NCBI RefSeq assembly: GCF_019679435.2
Contig: NZ_CP139781.1
Location: 4,584,001-4,648,000 of the forward strand
DNA: 64,000 bases
Direction of reading: 5' to 3'
DNA from: Actomonas aquatica
GTDB taxonomy: Bacteria > Verrucomicrobiota > Verrucomicrobiia > Opitutales > Opitutaceae
In this document: positions 1 to 8,215 of the stretch, piece by piece
How the letters are laid out: every line of letters begins with the position of its first letter
Numbering within the stretch: the first letter of the stretch is position 1
The notes under the pieces: model-generated
The model's input: the letters and a program-made list of their open reading frames with translations, nothing else
What the model was told of the DNA's origin: nothing
The model's database searches: none
Made by a program: the position numbers and the translations under genes

Positions 1-1082
1 AGTTCGTAGCGGGCGCTGCGGCCGGCGCCGACGGGGACGAAGGCGCCGAGCTCGACGAGGTGCTGGAGGTCGCGGGTGGCGGTGGCTTTGGAGACGCGGT
101 TGAGCGAGACGTATTTGCGCGCGTTCATCCCGCCTTCGAAGCCACCGGGACCCGCATCGAGCATGCGTCGCACGGTGCGCAGCTGGCGGGCGTTGAGGTG
201 GTCGCGGTGGCGATCGAAGAACCGCGCCTGATTCAGCACAAACATAACCAGCGCCTCGGCGTCGTGCTGGGCGGCGAGCACCGTGGCGACGAAGTAATGC
301 AGCCACGGCGTGATCTCGTTGCTGCGCTGCGCGGTCTCCAGCGCGTCGTAGTAGCGTGACCGGTGTGCCTCGATCGTGCGCGAGAGGCTCAACGTGGCCG
401 GTCGACCGAGCCCTTGCGACAGGGCTTTTTCGGCGAGGGCGCGGCCGATGCGTCCGTTGCCGTCCTCGAAGGGGTGGATGGATTCAAAGTAGAGGTGGGC
501 GACCGCCGCGCGCACCGGCGCTGCGCCGAGCGAGTGGCGGGAGTCGTTGAACCACGCGATGAACCGCGCCATCTCCGCGGGCACTTGGGCGGAGGGCGGG
601 GCTTCGAAGTGCAGCTTCGCTTTTCCGACGGCGCCCGAGACGACCTGCATCGGTTCGGCGTGGGTTCGCCATGCGCCAGCGAGGACGCGGCGATCGCCTT
701 GCATCAGGGTGCGGTGCCAGGCGAACAGGGTCTCTTCAGTCAGGGGAGCATCCCAGGACTCGCGCACCGCGACCATCATTTCTCCGGCGCCGGCGGAGGC
801 TCGGTCGGTCTGCGGGGGCGGGGCATCGGCCAGTCCCAGCCGGTGCCGCACCGAAGACATCACGTCGGGGCGGCTCAGGTATTCGCCCTCGATGGCGGAG
901 GTTTTGACCGCTTCCGCGACCATGAGCTGGACCAAGGCGTCGGTGCGGTCGTGGGCATCCAGACCTTTCAGGAGTCCGGTCACTTGCCCGGCTTGGTCGG
1001 CGCAGCGCAGCAGATCGGCCTCCACCGCCGTGAGATCATAGCGGAAGTTTGGCCAATCGGGCTGCTGCCAATTGAAGGACAT
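1..1082 (-). CDS. Fic family protein (DUF4172-type N-terminus), 3' end cut by window edge
   Basis: Predicted cytoplasmic Fic enzyme that transfers AMP (or a similar nucleotide moiety) to a target protein. About 360 residues are visible; the last readable residues are RSARYEL and the stop lies outside the window. In order: a DUF4172-like N-terminus (FNWQQPDWPNFRYD from residue 3), an inhibitory-helix motif TSAIEG at residues 61-66 ((S/T)xxxE(G/N), so the enzyme is probably self-inhibited), the catalytic motif HPFEDGNGRIGR near residues 202-213 with all key residues present, and a C-terminal winged-helix-like segment from about residue 290. ATG at 1082 was chosen because the conserved N-terminus follows at once. 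Divergent from the translocase gene at 1233. The start codon touches the first half-site of a repeated operator (1082-1155), so autoregulation is likely (inference). Confidence 0.9.
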   Translation of the reverse strand, partial: MSFNWQQPDWPNFRYDLTAVEADLLRCADQAGQVTGLLKGLDAHDRTDALVQLMVAEAVKTSAIEGEYLSRPDVMSSVRHRLGLADAPPPQTDRASAGAGEMMVAVRESWDAPLTEETLFAWHRTLMQGDRRVLAGAWRTHAEPMQVVSGAVGKAKLHFEAPPSAQVPAEMARFIAWFNDSRHSLGAAPVRAAVAHLYFESIHPFEDGNGRIGRALAEKALSQGLGRPATLSLSRTIEAHRSRYYDALETAQRSNEITPWLHYFVATVLAAQHDAEALVMFVLNQARFFDRHRDHLNARQLRTVRRMLDAGPGGFEGGMNARKYVSLNRVSKATATRDLQHLVELGAFVPVGAGRSARYE

Positions 1083-1155
1083 GAGCCGAATAGACGGCTT
1101 AATCGGCTCACAATAAAGCTAAAACGTGAGCCGATTATGGGCCGTAATCGGCTCA
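1082..1155. promoter_or_regulatory. Four-half-site operator upstream of the Fic gene
   Basis: Four copies of an 11-bp half-site form two inverted repeats: TGAGCCGAATA (1082-1092) with TAATCGGCTCA (1100-1110), and TGAGCCGATTA (1127-1137) with TAATCGGCTCA (1145-1155). Both pairs have a 7-nt spacer, and the two inner half-sites face each other across 16 nt. The geometry suits two dimers of a winged-helix regulator; the C-terminus of the Fic protein itself is the obvious candidate (inference). Confidence 0.75.
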
Positions 1156-1232
1156 TGGGCGGCGGGGCAAAAGTCTTTGGACGGCTGCTTGCAGGGGGCG
1201 CGGCGAACGTCCTAGCGTGGTCGTTTCGCCTG

Positions 1233-3011
1233 ATGCCGACACCTGCCACGTCCCTGCCTGACCCGATACCCGAGACACCCCGTGAGGAACTTGAACCTGC
1301 TCAAAATCAACACTTAAGCGATGACGAGCGCCAGCTCGCGGCGTGGCGCGAGGGGCTGGAGCAACGGCTGGAGGAGCGGGCGCAGATCCGGGCGCGGCAT
1401 CGCGATCAGTTGGAGGATGCCTACGAGCATCTGCAGTCGCTGCGGGATGGCGTGAACGACCGGGCGGTGCCCGATGATCCGTCGGGTTTCGTGACCGTGC
1501 CCGATGCGGCCGAGGTCGCCGCGGCGGCCGCCCCCGAGCCGGTGCGTCTGCCGGATCCGTTTACGCCGGAGGATTTGGTGAACTACCAGATGCCGTCGCT
1601 CGAGTTGCTACGCTCGGCGGAGGGCGACGTGGGCGTCTACCGTCAGCCGGAGGACGTGGCGGTCGACAAGGCCAAGCTCCAGGACGCCTTGGACAGTTTT
1701 GCGGTTGATGCGCTGGTGCAGGACGCGATCGTGGGTCCGCGCGTGACCCAATATCTGGTGCGGCCGGGCTTCGGTGTGCGGGTGGAGGCGATCGCCTCGC
1801 TCGACAAAAACATCGCGCTGGCGATGTCGGCCAACGCGGTGCGCATTCAGGCGCCGATTCCCGGTGAGCAATTTGTGGGCGTGGAGGTGCCGCATCAGCA
1901 CAGTGCGCCGCTGGCCTTGCGCAGCTCGTTGGAAAACGCGGCGTGGCGCGGCAGCACGGCCGATCTGCCGCTCATGTTGGGTGTCGATGTGACCGGCCGT
2001 CACGTGATGCTCGACCTCGCCAAGGCACCGCATGCGCTCATCGCGGGTGCGACCGGTGCGGGCAAGTCGGTCTGCATCAGCAACCTCATCCTGTCGCTCA
2101 TCTATCGCTTCCGGCCGGACGAGTTGGAGCTGGTGTTGATCGATCCCAAGATCGTCGAGTTCGCCATCTACCGCGATCTGCCGCATCTCATCCATCCGGT
2201 CGTGACCGATCCCAAGCAGGCCTGTCAGGCGCTCAAGTGGCTCGTGCGCGAGATGGAGCGGCGTTACCAGGTGCTGGCCGAAAAGAGCGTGCGCAACCTC
2301 GCCGGTTACAACGCCAAGGCGACCGCCGAGGGTTTTGCCAAACTGCCCTACATCGTGCTGGTGATCGACGAGTTGGCCGACCTCATGATGACCGCGCCGC
2401 AGGAGATCGAGGGCTCCATCGCGCGGCTCGCGCAGATGTCGCGCGCGGTCGGCATTCACACCGTGCTCGCGACGCAACGCCCGTCGGTCAACGTCATCAC
2501 CGGCGTCATCAAAGCCAACTACCCGACGCGCATCGCCTTCCAGGTTTCGTCGCAGGTCGACAGCCGCACCATCATCGACGGCAAGGGCGCGGAGTCCCTC
2601 CAGGGGCGCGGCGACATGCTGTTCAGTCCGCCCGGGATCGGTCGTTTGCAGCGCCTGCAGGCGCCCTACGTCGACGACGCCGAGATCGAAGCGGTCGTGG
2701 GCAGCCTCAAGGCCCAGGTGCAGCCGCGTTACCGCGTGGAGCTCCGCGCCGAGGACGCCCCGGGCGGCTCCGAGGACGCGATGGGCGCGACGCTCGAAGC
2801 CGGAGCCGACCCGATGCTCAAGGACGCGCTCGAGGTCATCGCCACACAGGGTCGGGCGAGCACGAGTTACCTGCAACGCCGCCTGAAGATCGGCTACAAC
2901 CGCGCCGCCTCGCTCATCGAGGAGCTGGAGGAGCGCCACTACATCGGACCGCAGGTGGGCAACAACCCGCGGGAAATTTTTGTGCAACCCGAGGACCTGC
3001 AATTCGCCTGA
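1233..3011 (+). CDS. FtsK/SpoIIIE-type DNA translocase lacking the membrane domain
   Basis: Predicted hexameric ATP-driven double-stranded DNA translocase, 592 aa. Walker A AGATGAGKS lies near residues 268-276 and Walker B IVLVIDELADLMM near 372-384. The segment ATQRPSVNVITGVIKANYP is typical of FtsK/SpoIIIE motors. The C-terminus (from about 525, DPMLKDALEVIATQGRAS) is a gamma-type winged helix used for recognising orientation sequences. The N-terminus has no transmembrane segments; it is Pro/Glu-rich and then probably coiled coil (about 25-75). Chromosome-segregating FtsK normally has a four-helix membrane anchor, so this is either a soluble paralogue or one anchored by a partner. Start choice: upstream ATGs at 1137 and 1155 lie inside the Fic operator, so 1233 is preferred. 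First gene of a run with short gaps (25 nt to the next). Confidence 0.88.
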   Translation: MPTPATSLPDPIPETPREELEPAQNQHLSDDERQLAAWREGLEQRLEERAQIRARHRDQLEDAYEHLQSLRDGVNDRAVPDDPSGFVTVPDAAEVAAAAAPEPVRLPDPFTPEDLVNYQMPSLELLRSAEGDVGVYRQPEDVAVDKAKLQDALDSFAVDALVQDAIVGPRVTQYLVRPGFGVRVEAIASLDKNIALAMSANAVRIQAPIPGEQFVGVEVPHQHSAPLALRSSLENAAWRGSTADLPLMLGVDVTGRHVMLDLAKAPHALIAGATGAGKSVCISNLILSLIYRFRPDELELVLIDPKIVEFAIYRDLPHLIHPVVTDPKQACQALKWLVREMERRYQVLAEKSVRNLAGYNAKATAEGFAKLPYIVLVIDELADLMMTAPQEIEGSIARLAQMSRAVGIHTVLATQRPSVNVITGVIKANYPTRIAFQVSSQVDSRTIIDGKGAESLQGRGDMLFSPPGIGRLQRLQAPYVDDAEIEAVVGSLKAQVQPRYRVELRAEDAPGGSEDAMGATLEAGADPMLKDALEVIATQGRASTSYLQRRLKIGYNRAASLIEELEERHYIGPQVGNNPREIFVQPEDLQFA

Positions 3012-3036
3012 GGCGCCGCCTCGATCCTGAACGACC

Positions 3037-4578
3037 ATGTCGACCGAAGATCTCACCGCCGCCGACCTGCTGGCCCGCCTCGAAACCGAAGGTATCCGTG
3101 CCGTCACTACGGCGCACCGCAAGCAGCCCATCCCGTCGCGCCTCCTGCAGGAGTTGATCGCTGAGCCGGAAGCGCCGGTCCTAGCCCGCGCTTTCATTGC
3201 CGCTTATCCGCTGTCGCCGAGCCACCTGCTGGAGGAGTTGCTGCAGGTCGAGCAACCGCCCGAGGTGTTGGCGCAGCTCGCGACCAATCCGCGCACGCCG
3301 CCGCCGCGGCTGAGTGAACTCGCCGCGCATGCCGATGTGGCCGTGCGGGTGCAGGTGGCGACGCATCCCCAATTGCCCGGTCGCGAACTGGCCGCGTTGG
3401 CGGATGATGAAGCGGTGGAGGTGCGCCGCGCGCTTGCGGGCAATCCGGCCCTGCGGCTGCCGCACCAAGCCCTCCTGGTGGCCGATGCCGACGACGTGGT
3501 GCGCGTGCGTCTCACCGCGCAGCCGACCTTGCCGCGCCCGGTGGCGCTGGCGCTGGCCGATGACGATTGTGCCGTGGTGCAGTTGCAGACCGTCGCGACC
3601 GCCACGGTGGAAGACGACATCCTCGAAAACTGGGCCGTGAGCGACGACGAGGCGGTGCAACTCGCCCTGCTGCAGCGCGAGGAGTTGCCGGTGGAGGTCA
3701 GCAATCTGCTGGTGCAATCGCCCTTCCCGGAGGTGCGCCGGCAGGCCCGCGAGGGGCTCGACCTCGACGACATCGACCTGCTTTCGCTGGTGCTGGAAGG
3801 CGACGAAGAGGAGCGTGCCTGGGTTGCCACGCAGGAGGTGTTGCCGCGGGCGCTGCAAAGTGTGTTGGCGCAGGACAAAGCCGAGAGCGTGCGCGTCGCG
3901 CTGGCGGGCAATCCCGTGCTCGACGAAACGATCACGCGCTACTTTGTGGGCGAAGCTTCCGGCGCGGTGTGTGCCGCATTGGCCGCCAATCCGGTGCTCG
4001 ATGAAACGCAAGTGGAGGCCCTGGCGGCGACGCGCGAACCGGCGGTCCTGGCGGCGTTGGCGTATCGCGAGGATCTCGCGGAGGAGTTCTACGAATTTCT
4101 CATGGCGCACAGCGTCGATTTCCGGCGCCACGCGTCGATTCAAGCCCGCCATGATCGCACCATCACGGTCGAGACCGCGCAGGTGCTGCTGTCGGATCCG
4201 CTGCCCAGCGTGCGGGAGATGGCGGTGCGGGCGTGCCCGACCTGGCGTCGACCGGACCTCTACGAGCTGGCCCGCGATCCGGCGGTGGCGGTGCGCATCG
4301 CGGTGCTGGAGCATCCCAATGCGGCCGACGCGCTGCTGGACGACTACGCCGAGGATGCCGATGCGGCGGTGCGCGCCTGCGTGAAGGCGGAGCGTGAGCG
4401 CCGGGCGCAGGCGGTGCCGCGGCCGGCCGTAAAAGCGGCGAAGGCGGAGAGCAGCGTTGACGTGGACGCTGCTAATCCGAGTCTGCCCGACCCGCCCTCC
4501 ACCCGGACTGCGGCGGCGAAGTCCAAGCGCCCGGCGGCGCCCGCGATCTTCAACAAACTCAAACGCTTTTTCTCTTAA
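3037..4578 (+). CDS. LRV/HEAT-like alpha-solenoid repeat protein
   Basis: 513 aa, no signal peptide. Made largely of about 24-residue helical repeats with a recurring core of the type LAxNPxL (LATNPRTPP, LAGNPALRL, LAGNPVLDE, LAANPVLDE). This resembles leucine-rich-repeat-variant (LRV) or HEAT repeats, which form curved protein-binding scaffolds. The last 75 residues are Lys/Ala/Pro-rich, end in FNKLKRFFS and look disordered. It starts 25 nt after the translocase stop and is probably co-transcribed, so a scaffold role for the translocase is possible (inference). No enzymatic motif seen. Confidence 0.75.
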   Translation: MSTEDLTAADLLARLETEGIRAVTTAHRKQPIPSRLLQELIAEPEAPVLARAFIAAYPLSPSHLLEELLQVEQPPEVLAQLATNPRTPPPRLSELAAHADVAVRVQVATHPQLPGRELAALADDEAVEVRRALAGNPALRLPHQALLVADADDVVRVRLTAQPTLPRPVALALADDDCAVVQLQTVATATVEDDILENWAVSDDEAVQLALLQREELPVEVSNLLVQSPFPEVRRQAREGLDLDDIDLLSLVLEGDEEERAWVATQEVLPRALQSVLAQDKAESVRVALAGNPVLDETITRYFVGEASGAVCAALAANPVLDETQVEALAATREPAVLAALAYREDLAEEFYEFLMAHSVDFRRHASIQARHDRTITVETAQVLLSDPLPSVREMAVRACPTWRRPDLYELARDPAVAVRIAVLEHPNAADALLDDYAEDADAAVRACVKAERERRAQAVPRPAVKAAKAESSVDVDAANPSLPDPPSTRTAAAKSKRPAAPAIFNKLKRFFS

Positions 4579-4648
4579 CTCTCATTCTAACCACTGCCGT
4601 TGAAAGCGGGCCCGAAGCCCACTGATCGGCGCAACCGAACCCTTTCCC

Positions 4649-5053
4649 ATGGCTAAGAAAATCACCCCTCTTTCCTTCCGCGACATCGTGCTGGGGGCCG
4701 AAGCCGACGTGATTCGTCAGGCGCTGGCCGCCCGCGAGTCGATCGACGGACTCATCGTGGAACGTCAGGCCGCCTACGAACGCATCGCCGCGCTCGAAGC
4801 GCAGGTCGAAGACGTGCTCGGCGAGACCGGCGCGTTCCCGTTCCCGGCTCCGCCGCTGCCGGTCGCCGGTTTTGATCCCAAGGCCGCCACGGTCACCCGC
4901 GGCGCCGCCGCCATCCGCAAGGCCGAAGAGGTGTTGTCGGACGGCGACGAATCGACCGACGACGCCGACACCGATGTCGACGCGGACGACGAGATCGAAG
5001 CCGACGACGAGGTCGCCGAAGACGGCGACGACGATACCGAGTCCAAGGCCTGA
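4649..5053 (+). CDS. Hypothetical small protein with acidic tail (related to the next gene)
   Basis: 134 aa, cytoplasmic by appearance. Residues 20-60 form a helix (ERQAAYERIAALEAQ) followed by LGETGAFPFPAPPLP. The tail from about residue 90 is almost only Asp/Glu and small residues. The helix-plus-PF-PPLP segment is repeated in the gene at 5092 (EREEKFVRVHELEQ, LGEPYPFSQPPLP), so the two share a domain although their tails differ (acidic here, basic there). No family recognised. Confidence 0.65.
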   Translation: MAKKITPLSFRDIVLGAEADVIRQALAARESIDGLIVERQAAYERIAALEAQVEDVLGETGAFPFPAPPLPVAGFDPKAATVTRGAAAIRKAEEVLSDGDESTDDADTDVDADDEIEADDEVAEDGDDDTESKA

Positions 5054-5091
5054 GCACCGGCTCAGTTCCGCCCTTTCGTATCAGCACCGGC

Positions 5092-5532
5092 ATGACGCCC
5101 GCTGACCAGATTCGCATCAACACGCTGCTCCTTGAACGGGAGGAGAAATTTGTGCGCGTGCACGAATTGGAGCAGGCGGCGGCGGCGATTCTGGGCGAGC
5201 CCTATCCCTTCTCGCAGCCACCGCTGCCGTCGAATCAGCGACGCAAGCAGAAGGGCAAGGCCAAAGGAGCGGGGGCGAAAGGCAAAGCCAAGGGCGGTGG
5301 AGGGCTGCGGCTGCGTCGCTTGAAGGACGGCGAGGTGGCTTACCGCGTGTGTTACCGCGACCGCAACGGGGAGCAGGAGGCCTGTTACGAAGAGAGCGGT
5401 CCGCTGCTCACCCTGGTGGGCGCGCAGGGCGGATCGCTGACGGTTCACAGTATCGATACGGTGGATACTGAAGGAGCGGCGGTGGAGCGTCTGTGGGCGC
5501 CGACGCCTGCGGAGATGGAAGTCCAGGCCTAG
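5092..5532 (+). CDS. Hypothetical protein, Lys/Gly-rich linker and small C-terminal domain
   Basis: 146 aa. The N-terminal 45 residues match the helix and PF-PPLP motif of the preceding protein. A basic linker (RRKQKGKAKGAGAKGKAKGGGG) at about residues 49-72 could contact nucleic acid. The remainder (RLRRLKDGEVAYRVCYRDRNGEQEACYEESG) looks like a small beta domain. It follows 38 nt after the previous gene. The opposite charge of the two proteins' tails would allow them to pair (inference). Function unknown. Confidence 0.65.
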   Translation: MTPADQIRINTLLLEREEKFVRVHELEQAAAAILGEPYPFSQPPLPSNQRRKQKGKAKGAGAKGKAKGGGGLRLRRLKDGEVAYRVCYRDRNGEQEACYEESGPLLTLVGAQGGSLTVHSIDTVDTEGAAVERLWAPTPAEMEVQA

Positions 5533-5585
5533 GCATTCGGCGCGCTTGCCTCTGGGCGTGAGGCTGAAAAGGTGGCGGCAATCTC

Positions 5586-5813
5586 ATGAGTAACACCGTC
5601 GACGTGCGCGAAGAGCCGACCGAGCTCTACAAGATCCTCAAGCTGGCCAATCTGGTGGGCAGTGGCGGCGAAGCGAAGTTCGTCATCGCCGAAGGGTTGG
5701 TGCAGGTGAACGGCGAGGTGGAGACGCGCAAGCGGCGCAAAACGATGGCGGGAGACGTGGTGAGTTTTGACGGCCAGAGCGTGACGGTGCGCCTGCGGGC
5801 GGAAAAAGACTGA
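5586..5813 (+). CDS. S4-domain RNA-binding protein (YbcJ/RlbA-like)
   Basis: 75 aa, essentially one S4 domain. Typical residues are LYKILKLANLVGSGGEAKFVIAEGLVQVNG followed by a basic turn (ETRKRRK) and a short beta end. Stand-alone S4 proteins of this size bind structured RNA, often ribosomal RNA. ATG at 5586 follows an in-frame stop closely. Probably in the same transcription unit as the genes upstream (53-nt gap). Confidence 0.85.
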   Translation: MSNTVDVREEPTELYKILKLANLVGSGGEAKFVIAEGLVQVNGEVETRKRRKTMAGDVVSFDGQSVTVRLRAEKD

Positions 5814-5884
5814 ATATTTCCGCAACCGCGCGCGTCGCAGAGGGGTGATAGTTCTTAGCTAACCCGAACCTCATTCCTCCTGCC

Positions 5885-6280
5885 ATGAAATCCATTCGTC
5901 GTATTGCGCCCGTGCTGGCGCTTGTTTCCGCGTCCGCTCTGTTCAGCGGTTGCACCATCATCAGCTCCCATGAAGAAGGCCACTTCACCGGTCGCACCGT
6001 CGGCGAGGAAAGCCTGCAGCGCATCGTGCCGGGCGAGACCACGGAAGCTTGGGTGATCGCCACGCTGGGGCAGCCGTCACGCACGGAGGAGGTCGATGAA
6101 GCGACTCACATCCTCAGCTACCACGCCTCGGAGATTAAGCACGTGGAGGCCTCGCTGCTGTTGATTTTTGACACCAGCACTCGCGTGGAGATCGACCACA
6201 CGGTGTTTGTGGAGTGTAAGGACGGCGTGGTGCAGCGCTACTGGCGCGAAAGCGATCGCCGCTCGAAACAGCGCGCCTGA
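5885..6280 (+). CDS. Lipoprotein, SmpA/BamE-like fold possible
   Basis: 131 aa with a lipoprotein signal: hydrophobic segment then lipobox LFSGC (Cys21). The mature part contains LQRIVPGETTEAWVIATLGQPSRTEE, which resembles the helical core of small SmpA/OmlA (BamE-like) lipoproteins (GxxxxxVxxxLGxP). It probably sits in the inner leaflet of the outer membrane. A strong terminator starts 20 nt after the stop. The BamE-like assignment rests on a short motif and is tentative; the lipoprotein call is firm. Confidence 0.75.
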   Translation: MKSIRRIAPVLALVSASALFSGCTIISSHEEGHFTGRTVGEESLQRIVPGETTEAWVIATLGQPSRTEEVDEATHILSYHASEIKHVEASLLLIFDTSTRVEIDHTVFVECKDGVVQRYWRESDRRSKQRA

Positions 6281-6299
6281 CGGGGCGAATTTATCGACG

Positions 6300-6342
6300 A
6301 GGCAGCACGGGATTTGGGTCCGGTGCTGCCTTTGATTTTTTT
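6300..6342 (+). terminator. Rho-independent terminator
   Basis: Perfect 9-bp stem AGGCAGCAC (6300-6308) / GTGCTGCCT (6323-6331), then a T-rich run to 6342. It ends the transcription unit of the lipoprotein gene at 5885. Confidence 0.85.
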
Positions 6343-6380
6343 ACACCAAGGCCGCAAAGAGAGCAAAGGGGACGCCGGCG

Positions 6381-6551
6381 GAGGGGCAGGGTGGAGCGGC
6401 CGAGATCGCCGCGTTCGCGGGACAGGCGGCCGCTGCTACACTCGGACGGGAAATGTAGCCGCGGGCGGTGGACGGGCGTAGTGCCGGCTTCAGCCGGCAT
6501 TGGCGCCGGAGGGGCTGGGTGGAGCGGCCGAGACGGCCGCTGCTACACTCG
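6381..6551. repeat. Intergenic repeat, two degenerate copies
   Basis: The unit GAGGGGC(A/T)GGGTGGAGCGG followed by CCGAGA and ending GGCCGCTGCTACACTCG occurs at 6381-6443 (with an internal insertion) and at about 6508-6551. Each copy contains GGCGGCC-type self-complementary stretches. The region between the terminator and slyD holds no credible gene. Related elements occur at 14422 and 33236. Confidence 0.6.
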
Positions 6552-6610
6552 TATGGCTGGCAATTCAGGCGTTGCGCCGGGCGGGGGCGGAAGGGGAGCA
6601 TGTCGGGCAT

Positions 6611-7090
6611 ATGTCCGAAACGCGTCGCGTGGTTACTTTTCACTACACCCTCAAAAATGCTGCCGGGAAGTTGCTCGATACGTCTCAGGGCGGGCAACCC
6701 ATCACCTATCTCGAAGGTGGGGGCATGATCATCGATGGGCTCGATCAGGCGCTGCGCACTTGGGAGCCGGGGGCGAAGGGCACCGTCGAGGTGCCGGCCG
6801 CGCAGGCTTACGGGGAGCGTGACCCGAGTCAGGTGCGCAAGGTGCCGCGCCACGTCATGCCGGTGGAAGGGGAGCTGAAGGTGGGCGATCAATTTCAGAC
6901 CGCGCCCGATCCGGGCGCGCCGGTCGTGACCGTCGTGGGCATCGAGGACGACGGCGTGATGCTCGATGCCAACCATCCGTTGGCGGGCATGGACCTGAGT
7001 TTTGAGGTGGAGCTGGTCAGCACGCGCGCGGCCACGGCCAAGGAGCTGGAGCACGGCCATGTGCATGGTCCGGGTGACCATTGCGGCTGA
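6611..7090 (+). CDS. slyD: FKBP-type peptidyl-prolyl isomerase, SlyD-like
   Basis: 159 aa cytoplasmic cis/trans prolyl isomerase and chaperone. The FKBP part (residues 6-65) and the inserted flap domain (about 66-125) give the usual SlyD order: YTLKNAAGKLLDTS, IIDGLDQAL, AYGERDPSQVRKVPR, LKVGDQFQT, NHPLAGMDLSFEVELV. The tail LEHGHVHGPGDHCG is a short His/Cys metal-binding tail as in other SlyD proteins. ATG at 6611 starts right before the conserved domain and follows a purine-rich stretch (GGAAGGGGAG); longer starts would add repeat-derived sequence. Confidence 0.92.
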   Translation: MSETRRVVTFHYTLKNAAGKLLDTSQGGQPITYLEGGGMIIDGLDQALRTWEPGAKGTVEVPAAQAYGERDPSQVRKVPRHVMPVEGELKVGDQFQTAPDPGAPVVTVVGIEDDGVMLDANHPLAGMDLSFEVELVSTRAATAKELEHGHVHGPGDHCG

Positions 7091-7103
7091 ACCTTTTGCG
7101 ACC

Positions 7104-8105
7104 ATGACGCCACCGCTCACGATCGTCGGGCAGGGCATCGCCGGCTCCATGCTGGCGTGGCACTGCGAGCGGGCGGGAATCGCGTTTGAAATCTTCGACC
7201 GGGGCCATCTCGCGGCGGCGTCGCGGGTGGGCGCGGGCTTGGTGAGTCCGGTGACGGGACGGCGCCTGGTGCCGACGTGGCGTTTTGCGGAGTGGCGGGA
7301 CGAGGCGCTGCAGATCTATCGCGATTTGGCGGCGGAACTGGGACTGACGCAGCCGGTGGTGCGCGAGTTGCGCTTGCGGCGGGTGTATCGGGACGCGGCG
7401 GAGCGAGCGCGTTTTGCGACGCGCTGCAATGTGCCGGAGGTGGCGCAATGGGTCGAGTCGTTGGACGACGACGGCTTGTGGCTGCGCGGCGCGATCCAGG
7501 TCGACACCCACGCCATCATCGCGGCCTTGCGCGAGCGCTGGTGGCGGCAGGGGTGCTTGCGCGAGCAGTCGGCGGACGCGGCCACGATGGCGCAGAGCGG
7601 TCGGGCCGTGATTTGGTGTGTGGGCGCGGACGCGCCGCGCGTCGTGACCTTGGGGGAAGGCGGGGCGGGTGCCACGTGGGAGCCATCGAAGGGCGAAGTG
7701 TTGCGCGGCGTGTTGCCGGGCCTCGCACCCGATACGGTGCTCAACGACGGCCAATGGATCATGCCGATGGGCGGCGACGAGGTGCGGGTGGGCGCGACCT
7801 TTCAGCGGCAGGATTTGTCGCCGGGGCTTTCGGCGCGATCGCTGGTTGGTCTGCGGGCGGCGGCGCGGCGGTTGACCGGCCGCGACATGAGCGATGTGGA
7901 AGGGTTGAGCGGGTTGCGCGTGACGGTGCCGGATCGGCGGCCGGTGGTCGGCTGGATTGATGGCGCGACCCGAGCGCGCGGCGTGTTCGGTGGGCTGGCA
8001 GCGAAGGGCGCGTTGTGGGCACCGGTGTTGGCGGCGCAGTGGGTGGCCGATGGGCTGGAGGGCGGGCGAATCGACCCAGCGGCGCAGGTAAACCGGTTTG
8101 GTTGA
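7104..8105 (+). CDS. FAD-dependent oxidoreductase (DAO family)
   Basis: 333 aa. The N-terminal dinucleotide-binding motif IVGQGIAGSMLAWHCERAG (residues 6-24) is followed by the acidic ribose-binding region EIFDRG and by SRVGAGLVSPVTGRR, a pattern of the D-amino-acid oxidase/glycine oxidase/MnmC2 family. The C-terminus RPVVGWIDG...GVFGGLAAKGALWAP is the usual second FAD-contacting part. Substrate unknown; a small amine or a modified-tRNA group is possible. Starts 13 nt after slyD. No signal peptide. Confidence 0.82.
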   Translation: MTPPLTIVGQGIAGSMLAWHCERAGIAFEIFDRGHLAAASRVGAGLVSPVTGRRLVPTWRFAEWRDEALQIYRDLAAELGLTQPVVRELRLRRVYRDAAERARFATRCNVPEVAQWVESLDDDGLWLRGAIQVDTHAIIAALRERWWRQGCLREQSADAATMAQSGRAVIWCVGADAPRVVTLGEGGAGATWEPSKGEVLRGVLPGLAPDTVLNDGQWIMPMGGDEVRVGATFQRQDLSPGLSARSLVGLRAAARRLTGRDMSDVEGLSGLRVTVPDRRPVVGWIDGATRARGVFGGLAAKGALWAPVLAAQWVADGLEGGRIDPAAQVNRFG

Positions 8106-8215
8106 CGTGGAGCTTGGGCGAGACGCGCGGGCATTTCGTCGCAGCGTGCAGGCGTTTTATCGCATTTTCTTTCCCATTCGGCTCTGATCTGGCTCCTCAA
8201 CCCTTTCCCTCCTTC

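Noticed and set aside
363..1232. Upstream extension of the translocase reading frame to 363
   Set aside because: It would run antisense through the Fic gene and its operator and lacks protein-like features; the start at 1233 is used.
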